A stretch of DNA of 64,000 nt from Burkholderiales bacterium Ga0077544 (GTDB lineage Bacteria; Pseudomonadota; Gammaproteobacteria; Burkholderiales; Burkholderiaceae_D), in contig LNEU01000026.1 in the NCBI GenBank assembly GCA_001464355.1, forward strand, positions 480,239 to 544,238, written 5' to 3'. The position numbers were made by a program, and so were the translations under genes. The notes beneath the pieces were generated by a model. That model had not been told where the DNA came from. It saw only the letters and a list, made by a program, of their open reading frames with translations, and did not search any database. The number at the start of each line of letters is the position of its first letter. The stretch's first letter is position 1. Positions 49,158 to 60,205 of this stretch are shown here, one piece after another.

Positions 49158-49553
49158 TTAATCGCCTGTGTTGTCTTCAACAGCTTCAGTGATTTCTGGA
49201 CGATCGACCAGTTCAATGAATGCCATAGGAGCGTTGTCACCAGCGCGGAAACCCATTTTCAGGATACGCAAGTAACCACCATTGCGGTTTGCGTAGCGTG
49301 GGCCGAGTTCTGCGAACAGTTTGACAACCATTTCGCGATCGCGCAGACGGTTGAATGCCAAACGTTTGTTAGCCAGGCTGTCGGTTTTACCGAGGGTCAG
49401 GATCGGTTCGATCACGCGACGCAGCTCTTTAGCTTTTGGCAATGTGGTTTTGATTGCTTCGTGACGCAGCAACGAAACAGTCATGTTGCGCAACATGGCG
49501 AGACGATGGGAAGAAGTACGATTTAATTTACGAAGGCCGTGACGGTGACGCAT
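49158..49553 (-). CDS. rplQ: 50S ribosomal protein L17
   Basis: A 131-residue L17 starting [20 protein letters not shown], with [20 protein letters not shown]. It sits near the peptide exit tunnel. Last gene of the alpha operon. The 148-bp gap to rpoA holds a hairpin. Confidence 0.98.
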   Translation of the reverse strand: MRHRHGLRKLNRTSSHRLAMLRNMTVSLLRHEAIKTTLPKAKELRRVIEPILTLGKTDSLANKRLAFNRLRDREMVVKLFAELGPRYANRNGGYLRILKMGFRAGDNAPMAFIELVDRPEITEAVEDNTGD

Positions 49554-49671
49554 GGTAATTCCTTTCAGTTTTTGAGTTTAAATCCAGTTCTTCTATCGAC
49601 ACTGCATAGTGCAATGACGCGGACCGGTATCTATATTTTCTAAGACGGCAGATTCTACTACAAAATTCATT

Positions 49672-49693
49672 GGGACAGAGTTGCCTCTGTCCC
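49672..49693. promoter_or_regulatory. hairpin in the rpoA-rplQ gap
   Basis: GGGACAGAG pairs perfectly with CTCTGTCCC (9 bp, loop TTGC), a few bases after the rpoA stop. No T-run follows on the minus strand, so an mRNA processing or stability role is more likely than termination. Confidence 0.55.
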
Positions 49694-49701
49694 GACAAAA
49701 A

Positions 49702-50679
49702 TTACTTCTCCAAACCAGCTGGCGGCCAGTTTTCGAGTTTCATGCCCAATGTCAAACCACGCGATGCCAATACTTCTTTGATTTCATTCAAAGATTTACG
49801 GCCGAGGTTAGGCGTTTTGAGCAGCTCGTTTTCGCTACGTTGGATCAAATCACCAATGTAGTAAATGTTTTCTGCTTTGAGGCAGTTAGCCGAACGAACT
49901 GTGAGTTCCAGATCATCAACTGGGCGCAACAGGATAGGATCAACTGCTGGCGCACGTGAAGGTGCATCTGCAGGTGCCTCTGTGCCTTCCAGCGCAGCGA
50001 ACACATTCAACTGATCAACCAAAACGCGAGCGGACTGGCGAATCGCTTCTTCAGGTGTGATCACGCCGTTGGTTTCGATGTTGATAACCAGTTTGTCCAG
50101 ATCGGTACGTTGTTCAACGCGAGCCGATTCAACTGCGTAGGAAACGCGGCGAACTGGCGAAAACGAAGCGTCGAGAATGATGCGACCGATCGTTTTGTTA
50201 GTATCTTCTGACAAGCGACGAACGTTACCTGGCACATAGCCACGGCCTTTTTCGACTTTGATCTGCATGTCGAGTTTGCCGCCAGCGGTCAAATGAGCAA
50301 TCACGTGGTCAGGATTGATCAATTCAACATCATGTGGCAATTCGATATCGGATGCGAGAACAGCGCCTTCGCCTTCTTTTTTCAGAATCAACGTGACATC
50401 GTCGCGGTTGTGCAGCTTGAACACAACGCCCTTCAAGTTCAACAACATGTCTACGACGTCTTCTTGCACACCGTCGAGTGACGAGTATTCATGAACGACA
50501 CCGGCGATCGTGACTTCTGTCGGCGCGTAGCCAACCATAGAAGACAACAGGACGCGACGCAGTGCGTTACCCAAGGTGTGACCATAGCCGCGTTCAAACG
50601 GCTCCATCACGACTTTGGCGTGACCTGCACCTAGCACTTCGACTTCAATAATACGTGGCTTCAACAAACTGTTTTGCAT
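49702..50679 (-). CDS. rpoA: DNA-directed RNA polymerase subunit alpha
   Basis: A 325-residue alpha subunit: the N-terminal assembly domain with [19 protein letters not shown], then a flexible linker (about 233-250, Ala/Pro-rich), then the C-terminal domain with [18 protein letters not shown] and [20 protein letters not shown], which binds UP elements and activators. It lies between rpsD and rplQ as in other Proteobacteria. A terminator-like hairpin precedes it. Confidence 0.98.
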   Translation of the reverse strand: MQNSLLKPRIIEVEVLGAGHAKVVMEPFERGYGHTLGNALRRVLLSSMVGYAPTEVTIAGVVHEYSSLDGVQEDVVDMLLNLKGVVFKLHNRDDVTLILKKEGEGAVLASDIELPHDVELINPDHVIAHLTAGGKLDMQIKVEKGRGYVPGNVRRLSEDTNKTIGRIILDASFSPVRRVSYAVESARVEQRTDLDKLVINIETNGVITPEEAIRQSARVLVDQLNVFAALEGTEAPADAPSRAPAVDPILLRPVDDLELTVRSANCLKAENIYYIGDLIQRSENELLKTPNLGRKSLNEIKEVLASRGLTLGMKLENWPPAGLEK

Positions 50680-50734
50680 GAAATGTCCTTTTCAATACCC
50701 TCGGCTCATTACACCGATAAGGCTGATGGCATGA

Positions 50735-50760
50735 CGAAAAAAGCCCACCAGATGGTGGGC
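50735..50760 (-). promoter_or_regulatory. terminator-like hairpin between rpsD and rpoA
   Basis: GCCCACC (50743-50749) and GGTGGGC (50754-50760) form a 7-bp GC stem with a 4-base loop. On the minus strand it is followed by six T. It has the form of an intrinsic terminator inside the alpha operon, so it may act as an attenuator that sets the S4 to alpha ratio. Confidence 0.65.
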
Positions 50761-50773
50761 CGGGAATTCAAAA

Positions 50774-51397
50774 TTAACGTGAATACAATTCGACGATCAA
50801 CGATTCGTTGACGTCTGCGGCGATTTCGCTGCGATCCGGAATGGACTTGAAAGTACCTTCCATTTTCTTCGAATCAACCGCTACCCATGAAGGCATGCCG
50901 ATTTGTTCAGCCAGCGACAGCGCTTCAACGATACGCACTTGCTTCTTCGATTTTTCACGAACGGCAACGATGTCGCCTGGTTTAACTTGGTACGACGCGA
51001 TGTTGACAACGATACCGTTGACGGTGAACGCTTTGTGCGAGACTAATTGACGGCCTTCAGCACGTGTCGAACCAAAACCCATGCGATACACAACGTTGTC
51101 GAGACGTGCTTCGAGCAATTTCAACAATGTTTCGCCGGTGTTGCCTTTACGACGATCAGCTTCAGCGAAGTAGCGGCGGAATTGACGTTCCAGGATGCCG
51201 TACATACGTTTAACTTTTTGTTTCTCACGCAACTGATTGCCGTAGTCAGAGGTACGAGCACCGGAAGTGCGACCATGTTGACCAGGTTTCGAATCAAGTT
51301 TGCATTTCGAGTCCAGCGAACGACGTGCGCTTTTCAGGAAAAGGTCGGTACCTTCACGACGGGAGAGTTTTGCTTTAGGTCCAATATAACGTGCCAC
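50774..51397 (-). CDS. rpsD: 30S ribosomal protein S4
   Basis: A 207-residue S4 starting [20 protein letters not shown], with the S4 RNA-binding domain at [20 protein letters not shown] and [15 protein letters not shown]. It lacks the zinc Cys cluster of some S4 proteins. In E. coli S4 represses the alpha operon. Terminator-like hairpins lie on both sides of this gene (182-bp and 94-bp gaps). Confidence 0.98.
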   Translation of the reverse strand: MARYIGPKAKLSRREGTDLFLKSARRSLDSKCKLDSKPGQHGRTSGARTSDYGNQLREKQKVKRMYGILERQFRRYFAEADRRKGNTGETLLKLLEARLDNVVYRMGFGSTRAEGRQLVSHKAFTVNGIVVNIASYQVKPGDIVAVREKSKKQVRIVEALSLAEQIGMPSWVAVDSKKMEGTFKSIPDRSEIAADVNESLIVELYSR

Positions 51398-51511
51398 GAG
51401 AATTTCCTTTAAATGTATGACGCTCCGAATGAATTTTCTTGCTAAACAAAATTCATCGCCAATTCATTGAGCGCTAGTCTGACCAACCTGCAATCAGACG
51501 GTGGGCTTACT

Positions 51512-51543
51512 AAGAACAAAACCCGCCAAGGTCATTGGCGGGC
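51512..51543 (-). promoter_or_regulatory. terminator-like hairpin between rpsK and rpsD
   Basis: CCCGCCAA (51522-51529) pairs with TTGGCGGG (51535-51542) around a 5-base loop. On the minus strand the stem is followed by TTTTGTTCTT, a T-rich tail, so partial termination upstream of rpsD is plausible. Confidence 0.6.
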
Positions 51544-51579
51544 AGATAACGGCACAACAACGTCCGTTGAAACGAATGC

Positions 51580-51984
51580 TTAGATACGACGACGCTTTGG
51601 TGGGCGGCAACCGTTATGTGGCACTGGTGTGACATCTTGAATCTGGGTAATTTTGATACCGAGATTATTCAATGCACGAACCGAAGATTCGCGACCTGGG
51701 CCTGGGCCTTTGATACGCACTTCAAGGTTCTTGATACCGCATTCGATCGCGACTTTACCAGCGGCTTCTGCTGCAACCTGCGCTGCAAACGGGGTCGATT
51801 TACGCGAACCTTTAAAGCCGGCACCGCCAGACGTTGCCCATGACAGCGCATTGCCTTGACGATCGGTGATCGTGATAATGGTGTTATTGAAAGACGCGTG
51901 GATGTGCGCGATACCTTCAGCAACGTTCTTTTTAACTTTTTTACGCACACGTGCTGCTGCGGCGTTATTAGGTGCTTTTGCCAT
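51580..51984 (-). CDS. rpsK: 30S ribosomal protein S11
   Basis: A 134-residue S11 with the family core [19 protein letters not shown] and the C-terminal [18 protein letters not shown]. It forms part of the 30S platform near the mRNA exit. It is 43 bases downstream of rpsM. Confidence 0.98.
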   Translation of the reverse strand: MAKAPNNAAAARVRKKVKKNVAEGIAHIHASFNNTIITITDRQGNALSWATSGGAGFKGSRKSTPFAAQVAAEAAGKVAIECGIKNLEVRIKGPGPGRESSVRALNNLGIKITQIQDVTPVPHNGCRPPKRRRI

Positions 51985-52027
51985 AATTCTTTCCTTGAAT
52001 CCGACGACTAGTCAAACTGCGCTTGGA

Positions 52028-52393
52028 TTATTTCTTCAGCGATTGCGCTGCTTTACGCGGACCCTTGCGAGTACGAGCGTTTGTGCGTGTACGTTGACCA
52101 CGGCAAGGCAAGCCTTTGCGGTGACGCATACCACGATAGCAACCCAAGTCCATCAGGCGCTTGATGTTCATCGAGATTTCACGACGCAGATCGCCTTCAA
52201 CGATGAATTTTGCTATCTCATCGCGCAGCTTTTCCAGCTCGTTATCGTCCAGATCTTTGACCTTTTTAGTGGTCAGAACACCTGTTGTGTCGCAAATTTT
52301 TTGCGCACGTGGGCGGCCGATACCATAAATAGCCGTGAGGCCGATTACGGTATGTTGATGATTGGGTACGTTTACCCCTGCGATACGTGCCAT
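52028..52393 (-). CDS. rpsM: 30S ribosomal protein S13
   Basis: A 121-residue S13 starting [19 protein letters not shown], with [12 protein letters not shown] and the basic C-terminus [15 protein letters not shown] that contacts the P-site tRNA. It is the first gene of the alpha cluster after rpmJ (29-base gap). Confidence 0.98.
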   Translation of the reverse strand: MARIAGVNVPNHQHTVIGLTAIYGIGRPRAQKICDTTGVLTTKKVKDLDDNELEKLRDEIAKFIVEGDLRREISMNIKRLMDLGCYRGMRHRKGLPCRGQRTRTNARTRKGPRKAAQSLKK

Positions 52394-52422
52394 TCGTTAT
52401 TCCTCAAATCAATAACGTTAAA

Positions 52423-52536
52423 TTAACCTTGGCGCTGCTTATGACGCGGTTCGATGCAAATTACTCGAACGACGCCCTTGCGCTTGATGATCTTACAGTT
52501 GCGGCAGATCCGCTTAACTGATGCGAGCACTTTCAT
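52423..52536 (-). CDS. rpmJ: 50S ribosomal protein L36
   Basis: A 37-residue frame, [20 protein letters not shown]... ending RHKQRQG. The zinc ribbon ligands C11, C14, C27 and H32 are all present, so this is the zinc-binding (C+) form. It sits in the usual place between infA and rpsM. Confidence 0.96.
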   Translation of the reverse strand: MKVLASVKRICRNCKIIKRKGVVRVICIEPRHKQRQG

Positions 52537-52572
52537 TTTTGCCCTCTTTCTTACAGTTGATTCGTTTTAAAG

Positions 52573-52791
52573 TTACTTAGTACGGAACACAATACGTGCC
52601 CTACTCAGATCATAAGGTGTCAACTCTACCGTCACCTTGTCACCAGGAAGAATGCGGATATAGTTCATGCGCATTTTTCCTGAAATATGACCGAGCACTA
52701 TGTGCCCATTTTCCAACTTGACTCTAAATGTTGCGTTTGGAAGATTTTCTAGAATCTCCCCCTGCATTTGGATTACGTCGTCTTTTGCCAT
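52573..52791 (-). CDS. infA: translation initiation factor IF-1
   Basis: A 72-residue OB-fold protein, [20 protein letters not shown], with [19 protein letters not shown] and RARIVFR. It binds the 30S A site at initiation. Its place between secY and rpmJ is typical of Betaproteobacteria; E. coli has infA elsewhere. Confidence 0.97.
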   Translation of the reverse strand: MAKDDVIQMQGEILENLPNATFRVKLENGHIVLGHISGKMRMNYIRILPGDKVTVELTPYDLSRARIVFRTK

Positions 52792-52811
52792 TCGTTTCGA
52801 TTTCCTCGCGC

Positions 52812-54143
52812 TTAACGCGTCGGAATTCCGCCCTTAAAGTTTGCCTTGCGAAGTAACGATTCATACTGCTGGGACATCACGTAGTTTTGAACTTGTGCCA
52901 TGAAATCCATCGTTACAACAACAATAATCAGAAGCGATGTACCACCGAAGTAGAACGGAACCTTCCAACGAGCAATCAGGAACTCAGGCAACAAACAAAC
53001 CAGCGTAATGTAGACAGCGCCAGCTAACGTCAACCGAGTCAAAATCTTATCAATGTAACGAGCGGTTTGATCACCAGGGCGAATACCTGGAACAAACGCA
53101 CCACTCTTCTTCAAATTATCGGCTGTCTCTTTGCTGTTAAATACCAGTGCGGTATAGAAGAAGCAGAAGAAAACAATCGCAGCAGCATACAACAGCGCAT
53201 GTATCGGTTCACCCGGCGCCATCGATGCAGCCAAATCTTTCAGGAAGCGAACGAAAGGACTGTTCGTCTCACCTGATGTGAACCAACTCGTAATTGTCGC
53301 CGGGAACAAAATGATCGACGAGGCAAAAATTGGAGGAATCACACCAGCCATATTCAACTTCAGTGGCAAATGACTACTTTGACCACCATAAATCTTGTTG
53401 CCAACTTGACGCTTGGCGTAGTTCACCAGAATCTTGCGCTGACCGCGTTCAATGAACACAACCAAGTAAGTAACTGCCGCAACTACCACACAGATCAGAA
53501 TCGCCGACAATGCATTCATCGAACCGGTACGAACCAATTCAAACAAACCTGCAACTGCACTTGGCAAACCTGCTGCAATACCGGCAAAGATAATGATGGA
53601 TATGCCGTTACCCAAACCGCGCTCGGTAATCTGCTCACCCAGCCACATCAAAAACATCGTGCCAGTTACCAGCGTAATCACTGTCGTCAGCCGAAACGCC
53701 AGACCTGGATCAATAACCAGACCAATTTGCGATTCAAGCGCAACAGCAATACCCAAACCTTGGAAAGTTGCCAATAACAACGTGCCGTAGCGCGTGTACT
53801 GTGTAATTTTCCGACGGCCTGCTTCGCCTTCTTTTTTCAACGCTTCCAACTGCGGCGACACCACCGACATCAACTGCATAATGATCGATGCAGAAATGTA
53901 AGGCATGATGCCCAGCGCAAAAACTGTAAAGCGGGACAACGCGCCACCAGAGAACATGTTGAACATGCCCAAGATGCCGCCTTGATTTTGCTTGAACAAC
54001 TGCGCCAATTCTTCCGGGTTAATACCTGGAACAGGAATATGCGCGCCGATGCGGAATACTACCAACGCACCGAGCAGAAACCACAGGCGATTCCACGGAA
54101 AACCAGTGGAGGCGCCTTTAGCAAGCTGAGGAGTAGTTGCCAC
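52812..54143 (-). CDS. secY: protein translocase subunit SecY
   Basis: A 443-residue channel protein with ten predicted membrane helices. Family strings [29 protein letters not shown] and, in the fifth cytoplasmic loop area, [15 protein letters not shown] with [15 protein letters not shown] at the C-terminus. It forms SecYEG for Sec-dependent export. It follows rplO by 25 bases. Confidence 0.98.
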   Translation of the reverse strand: MATTPQLAKGASTGFPWNRLWFLLGALVVFRIGAHIPVPGINPEELAQLFKQNQGGILGMFNMFSGGALSRFTVFALGIMPYISASIIMQLMSVVSPQLEALKKEGEAGRRKITQYTRYGTLLLATFQGLGIAVALESQIGLVIDPGLAFRLTTVITLVTGTMFLMWLGEQITERGLGNGISIIIFAGIAAGLPSAVAGLFELVRTGSMNALSAILICVVVAAVTYLVVFIERGQRKILVNYAKRQVGNKIYGGQSSHLPLKLNMAGVIPPIFASSIILFPATITSWFTSGETNSPFVRFLKDLAASMAPGEPIHALLYAAAIVFFCFFYTALVFNSKETADNLKKSGAFVPGIRPGDQTARYIDKILTRLTLAGAVYITLVCLLPEFLIARWKVPFYFGGTSLLIIVVVTMDFMAQVQNYVMSQQYESLLRKANFKGGIPTR

Positions 54144-54168
54144 TATTTACTCCGTTATCAGACTAAAC

Positions 54169-54600
54169 TTAAGCAACCGAACCGCCAGCGGCTTCGATCG
54201 CTGCTTTTGCACCTTTGGTCGCGATCAGGCCTTTGAGTGTCACTTTTTTAGTGAGCTCACCGGACAAGATTACGCGAACTACGCGTGCCAGCTCACCGAT
54301 AACACCGGCTTGTTTCAATGCCAGGATATCGATTTCCGTTACTGGCAATGCTTCCAAATCGGACAAGCGAACTTCTGCTTTGTACGGTGTTGCCAGCGAT
54401 TTGAAACCACGCTTAGGCAAACGACGTTGCAAAGGCATTTGACCGCCCTCGAAACCGACTTTATGGAAACCGCCTGAACGGGATTTTTGACCTTTGTGAC
54501 CACGGCCGGCTGTCTTGCCCAGACCGGAGCCGATACCGCGACCGACGCGACGCTTGTAATGCTTGGCGCCGTCTGCTGGTTGAATAGTATTCAATTCCAT
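54169..54600 (-). CDS. rplO: 50S ribosomal protein L15
   Basis: A 143-residue L15 with the Gly/Lys-rich N-terminus [20 protein letters not shown] and [17 protein letters not shown]. It is a late-assembly protein of the 50S subunit. 26-base gap from rpmD. Confidence 0.98.
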   Translation of the reverse strand: MELNTIQPADGAKHYKRRVGRGIGSGLGKTAGRGHKGQKSRSGGFHKVGFEGGQMPLQRRLPKRGFKSLATPYKAEVRLSDLEALPVTEIDILALKQAGVIGELARVVRVILSGELTKKVTLKGLIATKGAKAAIEAAGGSVA

Positions 54601-54626
54601 GATGTTCTCCGTGCGTAAGCCGAGGC

Positions 54627-54806
54627 TTACGACACTACTTTCACGAGGTACGATACTTTGTTAATCATGCCGCGCACTGACGGTGTGTCTTCCAACTCGG
54701 ATACCGAGTTGATACCGCGCAGGCCGAGGCCACGAACGGTCGCACGATGTGTTTCACGTGTGCCGATCAGACCCTTAACCAATGTAACTTTAACTGTCTT
54801 TGCCAT
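54627..54806 (-). CDS. rpmD: 50S ribosomal protein L30
   Basis: From the ATG at 54806 it has 59 residues, the normal size; the frame is open further upstream into rpsE but the extra 18 residues are not L30-like. [16 protein letters not shown] and [18 protein letters not shown] are family strings. Confidence 0.96.
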   Translation of the reverse strand: MAKTVKVTLVKGLIGTRETHRATVRGLGLRGINSVSELEDTPSVRGMINKVSYLVKVVS

Positions 54807-54816
54807 TGTGCTCACC

Positions 54817-55335
54817 TTAGCCCAGAATTTCTTCGACAGACTTGCCGCGTTTCGCAGCAATTTCCGAAGCGGTATTCATTTTTGCCAAGCCATCCAGAGT
54901 TGCACGAACCATGTTGTAAGGATTGGTCGAGCCGGTGGATTTCGCCACTACGTTCGTTACACCCATTACTTCAAAAATTGCGCGCATTGGACCGCCTGCA
55001 ATCACACCAGTACCGTCTTTAGCTGGCAGCATCAAAACTGACGACGCGCCGTGCTTGCCGGTAACCATGTGCTGCAAAGTACCGTTTTTCAACGTGACTT
55101 TGATCATTTTACGGCGTGCTTCTTCCATTGCTTTTTGCACGGCTACTGGCACTTCTTTCGACTTGCCTTTACCCATACCGATGCGGCCATCGCCATCACC
55201 AACGACTGCGAGTGCAGCAAAACCCATGATACGACCACCCTTGACCACTTTGGTCACACGGTTGACCGCGATCATTTTTTCGCGCATGCCGTCGTCCGGC
55301 TTCTCGCTTTGCATTTTCGATTGCATTTTTGCCAT
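54817..55335 (-). CDS. rpsE: 30S ribosomal protein S5
   Basis: A 172-residue S5 with the N-terminal double-stranded-RNA-binding-like domain ([39 protein letters not shown]) and the C-terminal domain [19 protein letters not shown]. It contributes to decoding accuracy. Confidence 0.98.
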   Translation of the reverse strand: MAKMQSKMQSEKPDDGMREKMIAVNRVTKVVKGGRIMGFAALAVVGDGDGRIGMGKGKSKEVPVAVQKAMEEARRKMIKVTLKNGTLQHMVTGKHGASSVLMLPAKDGTGVIAGGPMRAIFEVMGVTNVVAKSTGSTNPYNMVRATLDGLAKMNTASEIAAKRGKSVEEILG

Positions 55336-55347
55336 GACGATTTTTCC

Positions 55348-55710
55348 TTAGAACTTCAGACCAGCTTCACGCGCAGCTTCAGCAACTGCTTTAACGCGGC
55401 CGTGGTAACGGAAACCGGAGCGATCGAACGCAACTTCGGCGATTCCTGCTTTCAGTGCTTTTTCTGCAACGCGCTTACCAACCAGTGCAGCTGCGGCAAC
55501 ATTGCCACCCGCACCTGATTGACCAGCCAACTCTTTACGCATTTCAGCTTCAGCGGTCGAAGCAGAAGCCAAAACCTGCGCGTCCGGTCCGATGATGCTT
55601 GCGTAGATATGCAAGTTGGTGCGATGCACTGCCAGGCGAATCACCTTCAACTCGGCGATCTTGGCCCGAGTTTGGCGTCCGCGGCGCAGACGTGATTGTT
55701 TCTTATCCAT
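55348..55710 (-). CDS. rplR: 50S ribosomal protein L18
   Basis: From the ATG at 55710 (AGGG upstream) it has 120 residues; a TTG two codons earlier is less likely. [20 protein letters not shown] and [20 protein letters not shown] match L18, the 5S rRNA-binding protein. Confidence 0.97.
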   Translation of the reverse strand: MDKKQSRLRRGRQTRAKIAELKVIRLAVHRTNLHIYASIIGPDAQVLASASTAEAEMRKELAGQSGAGGNVAAAALVGKRVAEKALKAGIAEVAFDRSGFRYHGRVKAVAEAAREAGLKF

Positions 55711-55719
55711 CGTCAACCC

Positions 55720-56253
55720 TTACTTCTTCTTGGTTTCTTTAATCACAACCACTTCGTCCGAATAACGAACGCCCTTGCCTTTGTAAGGCTCAGGACTGCG
55801 GTATGCGCGGACTTCAGCAGCCACTTGACCAACTTGCTGGCGGTTGATGCCTTTGATCAGGATCTCGGTTTGCGTCGGTGTTTCCACTTTCACGCCTGCT
55901 GGCATTTGGTGTACTACAGGATGCGAGAAACCCAACGAAAGGTTCAGCTTGTCACCTTGCGCAGCGGCACGATAACCAACACCAACCAACGTCAATTTTT
56001 TTTCAAAGCCTTTGGTAACACCATTGACCATGTTGTTGACGAGAGCGCGAATCGTACCCGACATCGCATTTGCTTCGCGGCTGTCGTTAGCGGCTTTGAA
56101 ACTCAAAGTACCGCTGTTGTTTTCGATTTGCACCAGGCCGTTCAACGACTGGGTCAAAGAGCCCAATGGACCTTTAACTGTGATTTGCGCTGCTGTGATG
56201 GTCGCTTCCGCGCCACTAGGCAGTGCAACTGGCATTTTACCTACACGAGACAT
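55720..56253 (-). CDS. rplF: 50S ribosomal protein L6
   Basis: From the ATG at 56253 it has 177 residues, the family length. [19 protein letters not shown] opens the first repeat domain; [19 protein letters not shown] and [17 protein letters not shown] mark the second. It binds 23S rRNA near the factor-binding site. Confidence 0.98.
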   Translation of the reverse strand: MSRVGKMPVALPSGAEATITAAQITVKGPLGSLTQSLNGLVQIENNSGTLSFKAANDSREANAMSGTIRALVNNMVNGVTKGFEKKLTLVGVGYRAAAQGDKLNLSLGFSHPVVHQMPAGVKVETPTQTEILIKGINRQQVGQVAAEVRAYRSPEPYKGKGVRYSDEVVVIKETKKK

Positions 56254-56263
56254 CTTGTGCTCC

Positions 56264-56659
56264 TTAGGCGACGTAGCAAATAACTTCGCCACCGACACCG
56301 GTTGCGCGCGCTTTGCGGTCAGTCATGACACCTTTTGGCGTCGACACAATCGCCACACCCAAACCGTTCATAACGTTTGGAATATCATCTTTGCCTTTGT
56401 AGACACGCAACCCTGGACGGGAAACACGCTCCAAACGCTCGATAACTGGACGACCGGCGTAATATTTCAAACCGATTTTCAGTTCTGCTTTACCAGCAGC
56501 CTCTGTTACGGCGTAATCTTCAATGTAACCCTCGTCGCGCAGGACGTTGGCGATGGCAATCTTGACTTTCGACGATGGCATAGCCACCGAAGTTTTGTGC
56601 ACGACTTGCGCATTGCGGATACGGGTCAGCATATCGGCGATAGGATCGCTCATACTCAT
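56264..56659 (-). CDS. rpsH: 30S ribosomal protein S8
   Basis: A 131-residue S8, [18 protein letters not shown], with [18 protein letters not shown] and the C-terminal GGEVICYVA. In E. coli S8 is the translational repressor of the spc operon. Confidence 0.98.
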   Translation of the reverse strand: MSMSDPIADMLTRIRNAQVVHKTSVAMPSSKVKIAIANVLRDEGYIEDYAVTEAAGKAELKIGLKYYAGRPVIERLERVSRPGLRVYKGKDDIPNVMNGLGVAIVSTPKGVMTDRKARATGVGGEVICYVA

Positions 56660-56673
56660 TGCTTATTCTCCTA

Positions 56674-56979
56674 TTACCAGCTGGCTTTAGTCATACCGGG
56701 AATTTCGCCACGCATGGCGCATTCACGGAGCTTAATACGGCCCAAACCGAACTTACGGAAAGTGCCACGCGGGCGACCAGTCAAAGCGCAACGGTTACGT
56801 TGACGAGTAGGAGCCGAGTTACGTGGCAACGCCTGCAATTTCAGGCGAGCTTCGTAGCGCTCTTCTTCCGACTTCGATTGGTCATCAATGATTGCCTTCA
56901 ACTCAGCGCGTTTGCCGGCGTATTTCTTTACCAGGTCTGCACGCTTTTGTTCACGGTTAATCAGTGCCAGTTTTGCCAT
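56674..56979 (-). CDS. rpsN: 30S ribosomal protein S14
   Basis: A 101-residue S14 of the long, zinc-independent type: [39 protein letters not shown] and [17 protein letters not shown], without the CxxC pairs of short S14. Confidence 0.98.
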   Translation of the reverse strand: MAKLALINREQKRADLVKKYAGKRAELKAIIDDQSKSEEERYEARLKLQALPRNSAPTRQRNRCALTGRPRGTFRKFGLGRIKLRECAMRGEIPGMTKASW

Positions 56980-56986
56980 GGCAACC

Positions 56987-57526
56987 TCAGTTTCTGAACG
57001 GAAATTTAAATGCGGCGAGAAGCGCTTTTGCTTCTTCGTCGGTCTTTGCTGTTGTCGTGATACTGATATTCATACCACGCAACACGTCAATCTTGTCGTA
57101 CTCAATTTCGGGGAAAATGATCTGCTCTTTCACACCGATGTTGTAATTGCCACGACCATCGAATGCCTTACCCGAGATACCACGGAAATCGCGCACACGT
57201 GGCAACGCAACTGTGATGAAACGGTCAAGGAATTCATACATCTGAGCGCCGCGCAAAGTCACCATACAACCGATTGGATAACCTTCACGGATTTTGAAAC
57301 CCGCAATCGCTTTACGCGCTTTGGTCACAACCGGTTTTTGACCTGCAATCTTGGTCAAGTCGCCAACTGCGTGCTCGATGATTTTTTTGTCTGCGATCGC
57401 TTCCGACAAACCCATGTTCAGGGTGATCTTCAGGATACGCGGAACTTCCATTGCCGATTTGTACGCGAATTTCGCAGTCAAATCACCAACGACTTTTTCT
57501 TTATAGAATTCTTGGAGACGGGCCAT
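56987..57526 (-). CDS. rplE: 50S ribosomal protein L5
   Basis: A 179-residue L5, with [32 protein letters not shown], and [19 protein letters not shown]. It binds 5S rRNA with L18 and L25. Confidence 0.98.
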   Translation of the reverse strand: MARLQEFYKEKVVGDLTAKFAYKSAMEVPRILKITLNMGLSEAIADKKIIEHAVGDLTKIAGQKPVVTKARKAIAGFKIREGYPIGCMVTLRGAQMYEFLDRFITVALPRVRDFRGISGKAFDGRGNYNIGVKEQIIFPEIEYDKIDVLRGMNISITTTAKTDEEAKALLAAFKFPFRN

Positions 57527-57532
57527 GATCTC

Positions 57533-57850
57533 TTAAACCTTAACGACTTCGCCGCTTGACTTGAAAACGCGAACTTTTTTACCGTCCACATCTTTAAAGC
57601 CAGCACGATCTGCCTTGCCAGTTGCCGCATTGAACAACGCAACATTAGACACATGAATTGGCATCAACTTATCGACGATGCCACCAGTTGCACCTGTCAT
57701 CGGGTTAGGCTTGGTCGCTTTTTTAGCAACGTTCACACCCTCAACAACTAGGTAATTAGCGTCAACGCGACGTTGAACAACGCCACGCTTACCCTTGTCT
57801 TTGCCAGTCAGCACAATGACTTCGTCGCTTTTACGAATCTTATCCATCAC
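57533..57850 (-). CDS. rplX: 50S ribosomal protein L24
   Basis: A 105-residue L24 with the KOW motif at [20 protein letters not shown] and [15 protein letters not shown]. It starts 50S assembly. 6-base spacers on both sides. Confidence 0.98.
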   Translation of the reverse strand: MMDKIRKSDEVIVLTGKDKGKRGVVQRRVDANYLVVEGVNVAKKATKPNPMTGATGGIVDKLMPIHVSNVALFNAATGKADRAGFKDVDGKKVRVFKSSGEVVKV

Positions 57851-57856
57851 GACTCC

Positions 57857-58225
57857 TTACAGAACTTCAGGCGCGAGAGAAACGATTTTCATGAAGCGCT
57901 CAGTGCGCAGTTCACGTGTAACCGGTCCAAAAATACGCGTACCAATTGGCTCGAGCTTTGCATTGAGCAAAACTGCCGCATTGCTGTCGAACTTGACGAG
58001 GGAGCCATCTTGACGACGAACACCTTTGGCAGTACGCACAACAACTGCGTTATAAATTTCGCCTTTTTTCACGCGACCACGTGGCGCAGCAACTTTGACA
58101 GTGACCTTGATCACATCGCCAATGCTTGCGTAACGGCGCTTTGAACCGCCGAGCACCTTGATGCACAGAACTTCGCGAGCACCAGTGTTGTCGGCTACTT
58201 CGAGCCGGCTTTCAGTTTGAATCAT
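57857..58225 (-). CDS. rplN: 50S ribosomal protein L14
   Basis: A 122-residue L14: [40 protein letters not shown] and [20 protein letters not shown]. It is the first gene of the spc cluster; the 225-bp gap upstream is the S10/spc boundary. Confidence 0.98.
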   Translation of the reverse strand: MIQTESRLEVADNTGAREVLCIKVLGGSKRRYASIGDVIKVTVKVAAPRGRVKKGEIYNAVVVRTAKGVRRQDGSLVKFDSNAAVLLNAKLEPIGTRIFGPVTRELRTERFMKIVSLAPEVL

Positions 58226-58450
58226 AGTGTTTTCTTTCCCAACTTAACCCGCTCTTGCACACAACGCGCATTTGCGGTCAGTCTTGGTCTCGGCAGACTG
58301 CCGAAAGCAGACTGATGAGGTGGACGATTTTCAAAACTCAATTAACTCAACTTCTGAGCTAAAACTTTTTACTGCTGCCCTTGCAACCAAAACATTGCAA
58401 GAACGAAGCCCGCTATTATTACATCGAAATAGCGGGCTCGCAACAACTAT
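58226..58450 (-). promoter_or_regulatory. S10-spc boundary region with a perfect hairpin
   Basis: This 225-bp non-coding gap holds a perfect 11-bp stem AGCCCGCTATT/AATAGCGGGCT (58407-58417 with 58428-58438) with a 10-base loop, 13 bases past the rpsQ stop. The tail on the minus strand is only moderately T-rich (TCGTTCTTGC). A second, weaker dyad GTCTGC...GCAGAC lies near 58295. In E. coli the S10 and spc operons are separate units, so a terminator plus a spc promoter is expected here, but no clear promoter box was found. Confidence 0.6.
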
Positions 58451-58723
58451 TTAAACTATTTGTGCAGCTTGTACAACGCGTGTCACTGTCCAGGCTTTAG
58501 TTTTGGAGATTGGACGACCTTCTTGAATTTCGACCATATCACCAGCTTTTGCCTGATTGCCTTCATTGTGCGCATGGTACTTATTCGAGCGCATAATGAT
58601 TTTTCCGTAGAGCGGATGCTTGACGTGACGCTCGATCAGCACGGTTACGGTCTTGTCCATCTTGTCAGACACGACTTTGCCAATCAACGTACGCTTCAGC
58701 GCTTGTTTTACTTGATCGTTCAT
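58451..58723 (-). CDS. rpsQ: 30S ribosomal protein S17
   Basis: A 90-residue S17: [20 protein letters not shown] and [20 protein letters not shown]. Its start overlaps the rpmC stop by one base. Last gene of the S10 cluster. Confidence 0.98.
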   Translation of the reverse strand: MNDQVKQALKRTLIGKVVSDKMDKTVTVLIERHVKHPLYGKIIMRSNKYHAHNEGNQAKAGDMVEIQEGRPISKTKAWTVTRVVQAAQIV

Positions 58724-58914
58724 TATTTGGCGTCCTTCTGTGTCATAACCGTTTTGACGCGTGCGATGTCGCGACGTACTTTTTTCAGCTGCGATGTATT
58801 GTTCAACTGTTGCGTTGCTATCTGCATACGCAGACCGAACTGCGCTTTCAGCAGATCGTTCAGTTCTTTGGTCAAAGCCGCTTGGTCTTTGCCTTGGAGT
58901 TCAGATGTTTTCAT
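58723..58914 (-). CDS. rpmC: 50S ribosomal protein L29
   Basis: From the ATG at 58914 it has 63 residues; ATG codons at 58920 and 58929 are also in frame but extend into the end of rpl[20 protein letters not shown] and [20 protein letters not shown] match L29, at the exit-tunnel rim. Confidence 0.95.
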   Translation of the reverse strand: MKTSELQGKDQAALTKELNDLLKAQFGLRMQIATQQLNNTSQLKKVRRDIARVKTVMTQKDAK

Positions 58915-58925
58915 GTTCATCCCTA

Positions 58926-59345
58926 TCATTGTCCGACTTGACGGACGACGAACTTGGTCAACAGCGGCAGTTTAGCTGCAGCTAACCGGAACGCTTCGCG
59001 TGCCAGAGTTTCGTCAACGCCATCCATCTCGTACAACATTTTGCCTGGCTGAATTTCAGCCACGTAGTATTCCGGATTACCCTTGCCGTTACCCATACGG
59101 ACTTCAGCAGGCTTGTTCGAAATTGGCTTGTCTGGGAAAATACGGATCCAGATACGGCCACCACGTTTGATGTGACGCGTCATTGCACGACGAGCCGCTT
59201 CAATTTGACGCGCTGTAATACGACCGCGACCAATAGCTTTCAAACCGAATTCACCAAACGATACGGCGGTGCCGCGCGAGTGAGAAATACCGGTATTACG
59301 GCCTTTTTGCTCTTTACGATATTTTCTGCGTGCTGGTTGCAGCAT
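58926..59345 (-). CDS. rplP: 50S ribosomal protein L16
   Basis: A 139-residue L16: [40 protein letters not shown] and [20 protein letters not shown]. It helps position A-site tRNA. 2-base gap from rpsC. Confidence 0.98.
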   Translation of the reverse strand: MLQPARRKYRKEQKGRNTGISHSRGTAVSFGEFGLKAIGRGRITARQIEAARRAMTRHIKRGGRIWIRIFPDKPISNKPAEVRMGNGKGNPEYYVAEIQPGKMLYEMDGVDETLAREAFRLAAAKLPLLTKFVVRQVGQ

Positions 59346-59347
59346 GA

Positions 59348-60196
59348 TTATTCTCCTGCTTTCTCAGCCGAAACAGCACCGTCAACAGCGGCATCCGGCT
59401 TTTTAGCACGAACACGTTTAGCAGCCGGTGCGGCGCCTGGTGCTGCTGCAGTTGGTGCGCCTTCTGGGCGTGCTGTACGTGGACGGCTGCTTGGTTTGCC
59501 ATCATCGCGGCGTGGGCCACGACGTTTGGTGTCATCTTCCTTAGTCAGGTCGACTGGTGGTTCGCCGCTAGGCAAACGATCACCTTTGTAAACCCAAACT
59601 TTGATACCGATGATGCCGTACGTTGTTTCAGCTTCGCCGAAACCGTAGTCAATATCAGCGCGCAGTGTGTGAAGTGGCACGCGACCTTCGCGATACCATT
59701 CTTTACGTGCGATCTCGATGCCGTTCAAACGACCGGACGACATGATCTTGATACCTTGCGCACCGAGGCGCATCGCGTTTTGCATCGCGCGCTTCATTGC
59801 ACGACGGAACATGATGCGTTTTTCCAATTGCTGTGCAATCGAATCAGCGATCAGTTGTGCATCGGTTTCTGGCTTACGAATTTCTTCGATATTCACATGA
59901 ACCGGCACGCCCATCATTTTTGTCAGCGCGGATTTCAATACTTCGATGTCTTCGCCTTTTTTACCGATCACGACGCCTGGACGTGAGCTGTAAATAGTGA
60001 TGCGAGCATTTTTTGCTGGACGCTCAATGATGACGCGACCAACCGAAGCATTCTTCAGTTTGGTTTTGAGGTATGCACGAACTTTGAGATCTTCGTTTAG
60101 CATGGTGGCAAAATTACTATTGCCAGCATACCAACGCGATGCCCAGTTACGTGTAACCGCAAGGCGGAAACCGGTTGGATGTATCTTCTGTCCCAT
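59348..60196 (-). CDS. rpsC: 30S ribosomal protein S3
   Basis: A 282-residue S3, about 50 residues longer than E. coli S3. The KH domain ([20 protein letters not shown]) and the C-terminal domain ([20 protein letters not shown]) are complete to about residue 215. After that comes a basic, Ala/Pro-rich tail (about 222-282) of low complexity, a feature of many Betaproteobacteria. It sits at the mRNA entry site. Confidence 0.98.
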   Translation of the reverse strand: MGQKIHPTGFRLAVTRNWASRWYAGNSNFATMLNEDLKVRAYLKTKLKNASVGRVIIERPAKNARITIYSSRPGVVIGKKGEDIEVLKSALTKMMGVPVHVNIEEIRKPETDAQLIADSIAQQLEKRIMFRRAMKRAMQNAMRLGAQGIKIMSSGRLNGIEIARKEWYREGRVPLHTLRADIDYGFGEAETTYGIIGIKVWVYKGDRLPSGEPPVDLTKEDDTKRRGPRRDDGKPSSRPRTARPEGAPTAAAPGAAPAAKRVRAKKPDAAVDGAVSAEKAGE

Positions 60197-60205
60197 CGTG
60201 ACTCC

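Noticed and set aside
56012..56803. 263-residue plus-strand frame across rplF and rpsH, and similar antisense frames over other ribosomal genes
   Set aside because: Long antisense frames are expected opposite highly biased ribosomal codons. They run across two real genes and have no family features.
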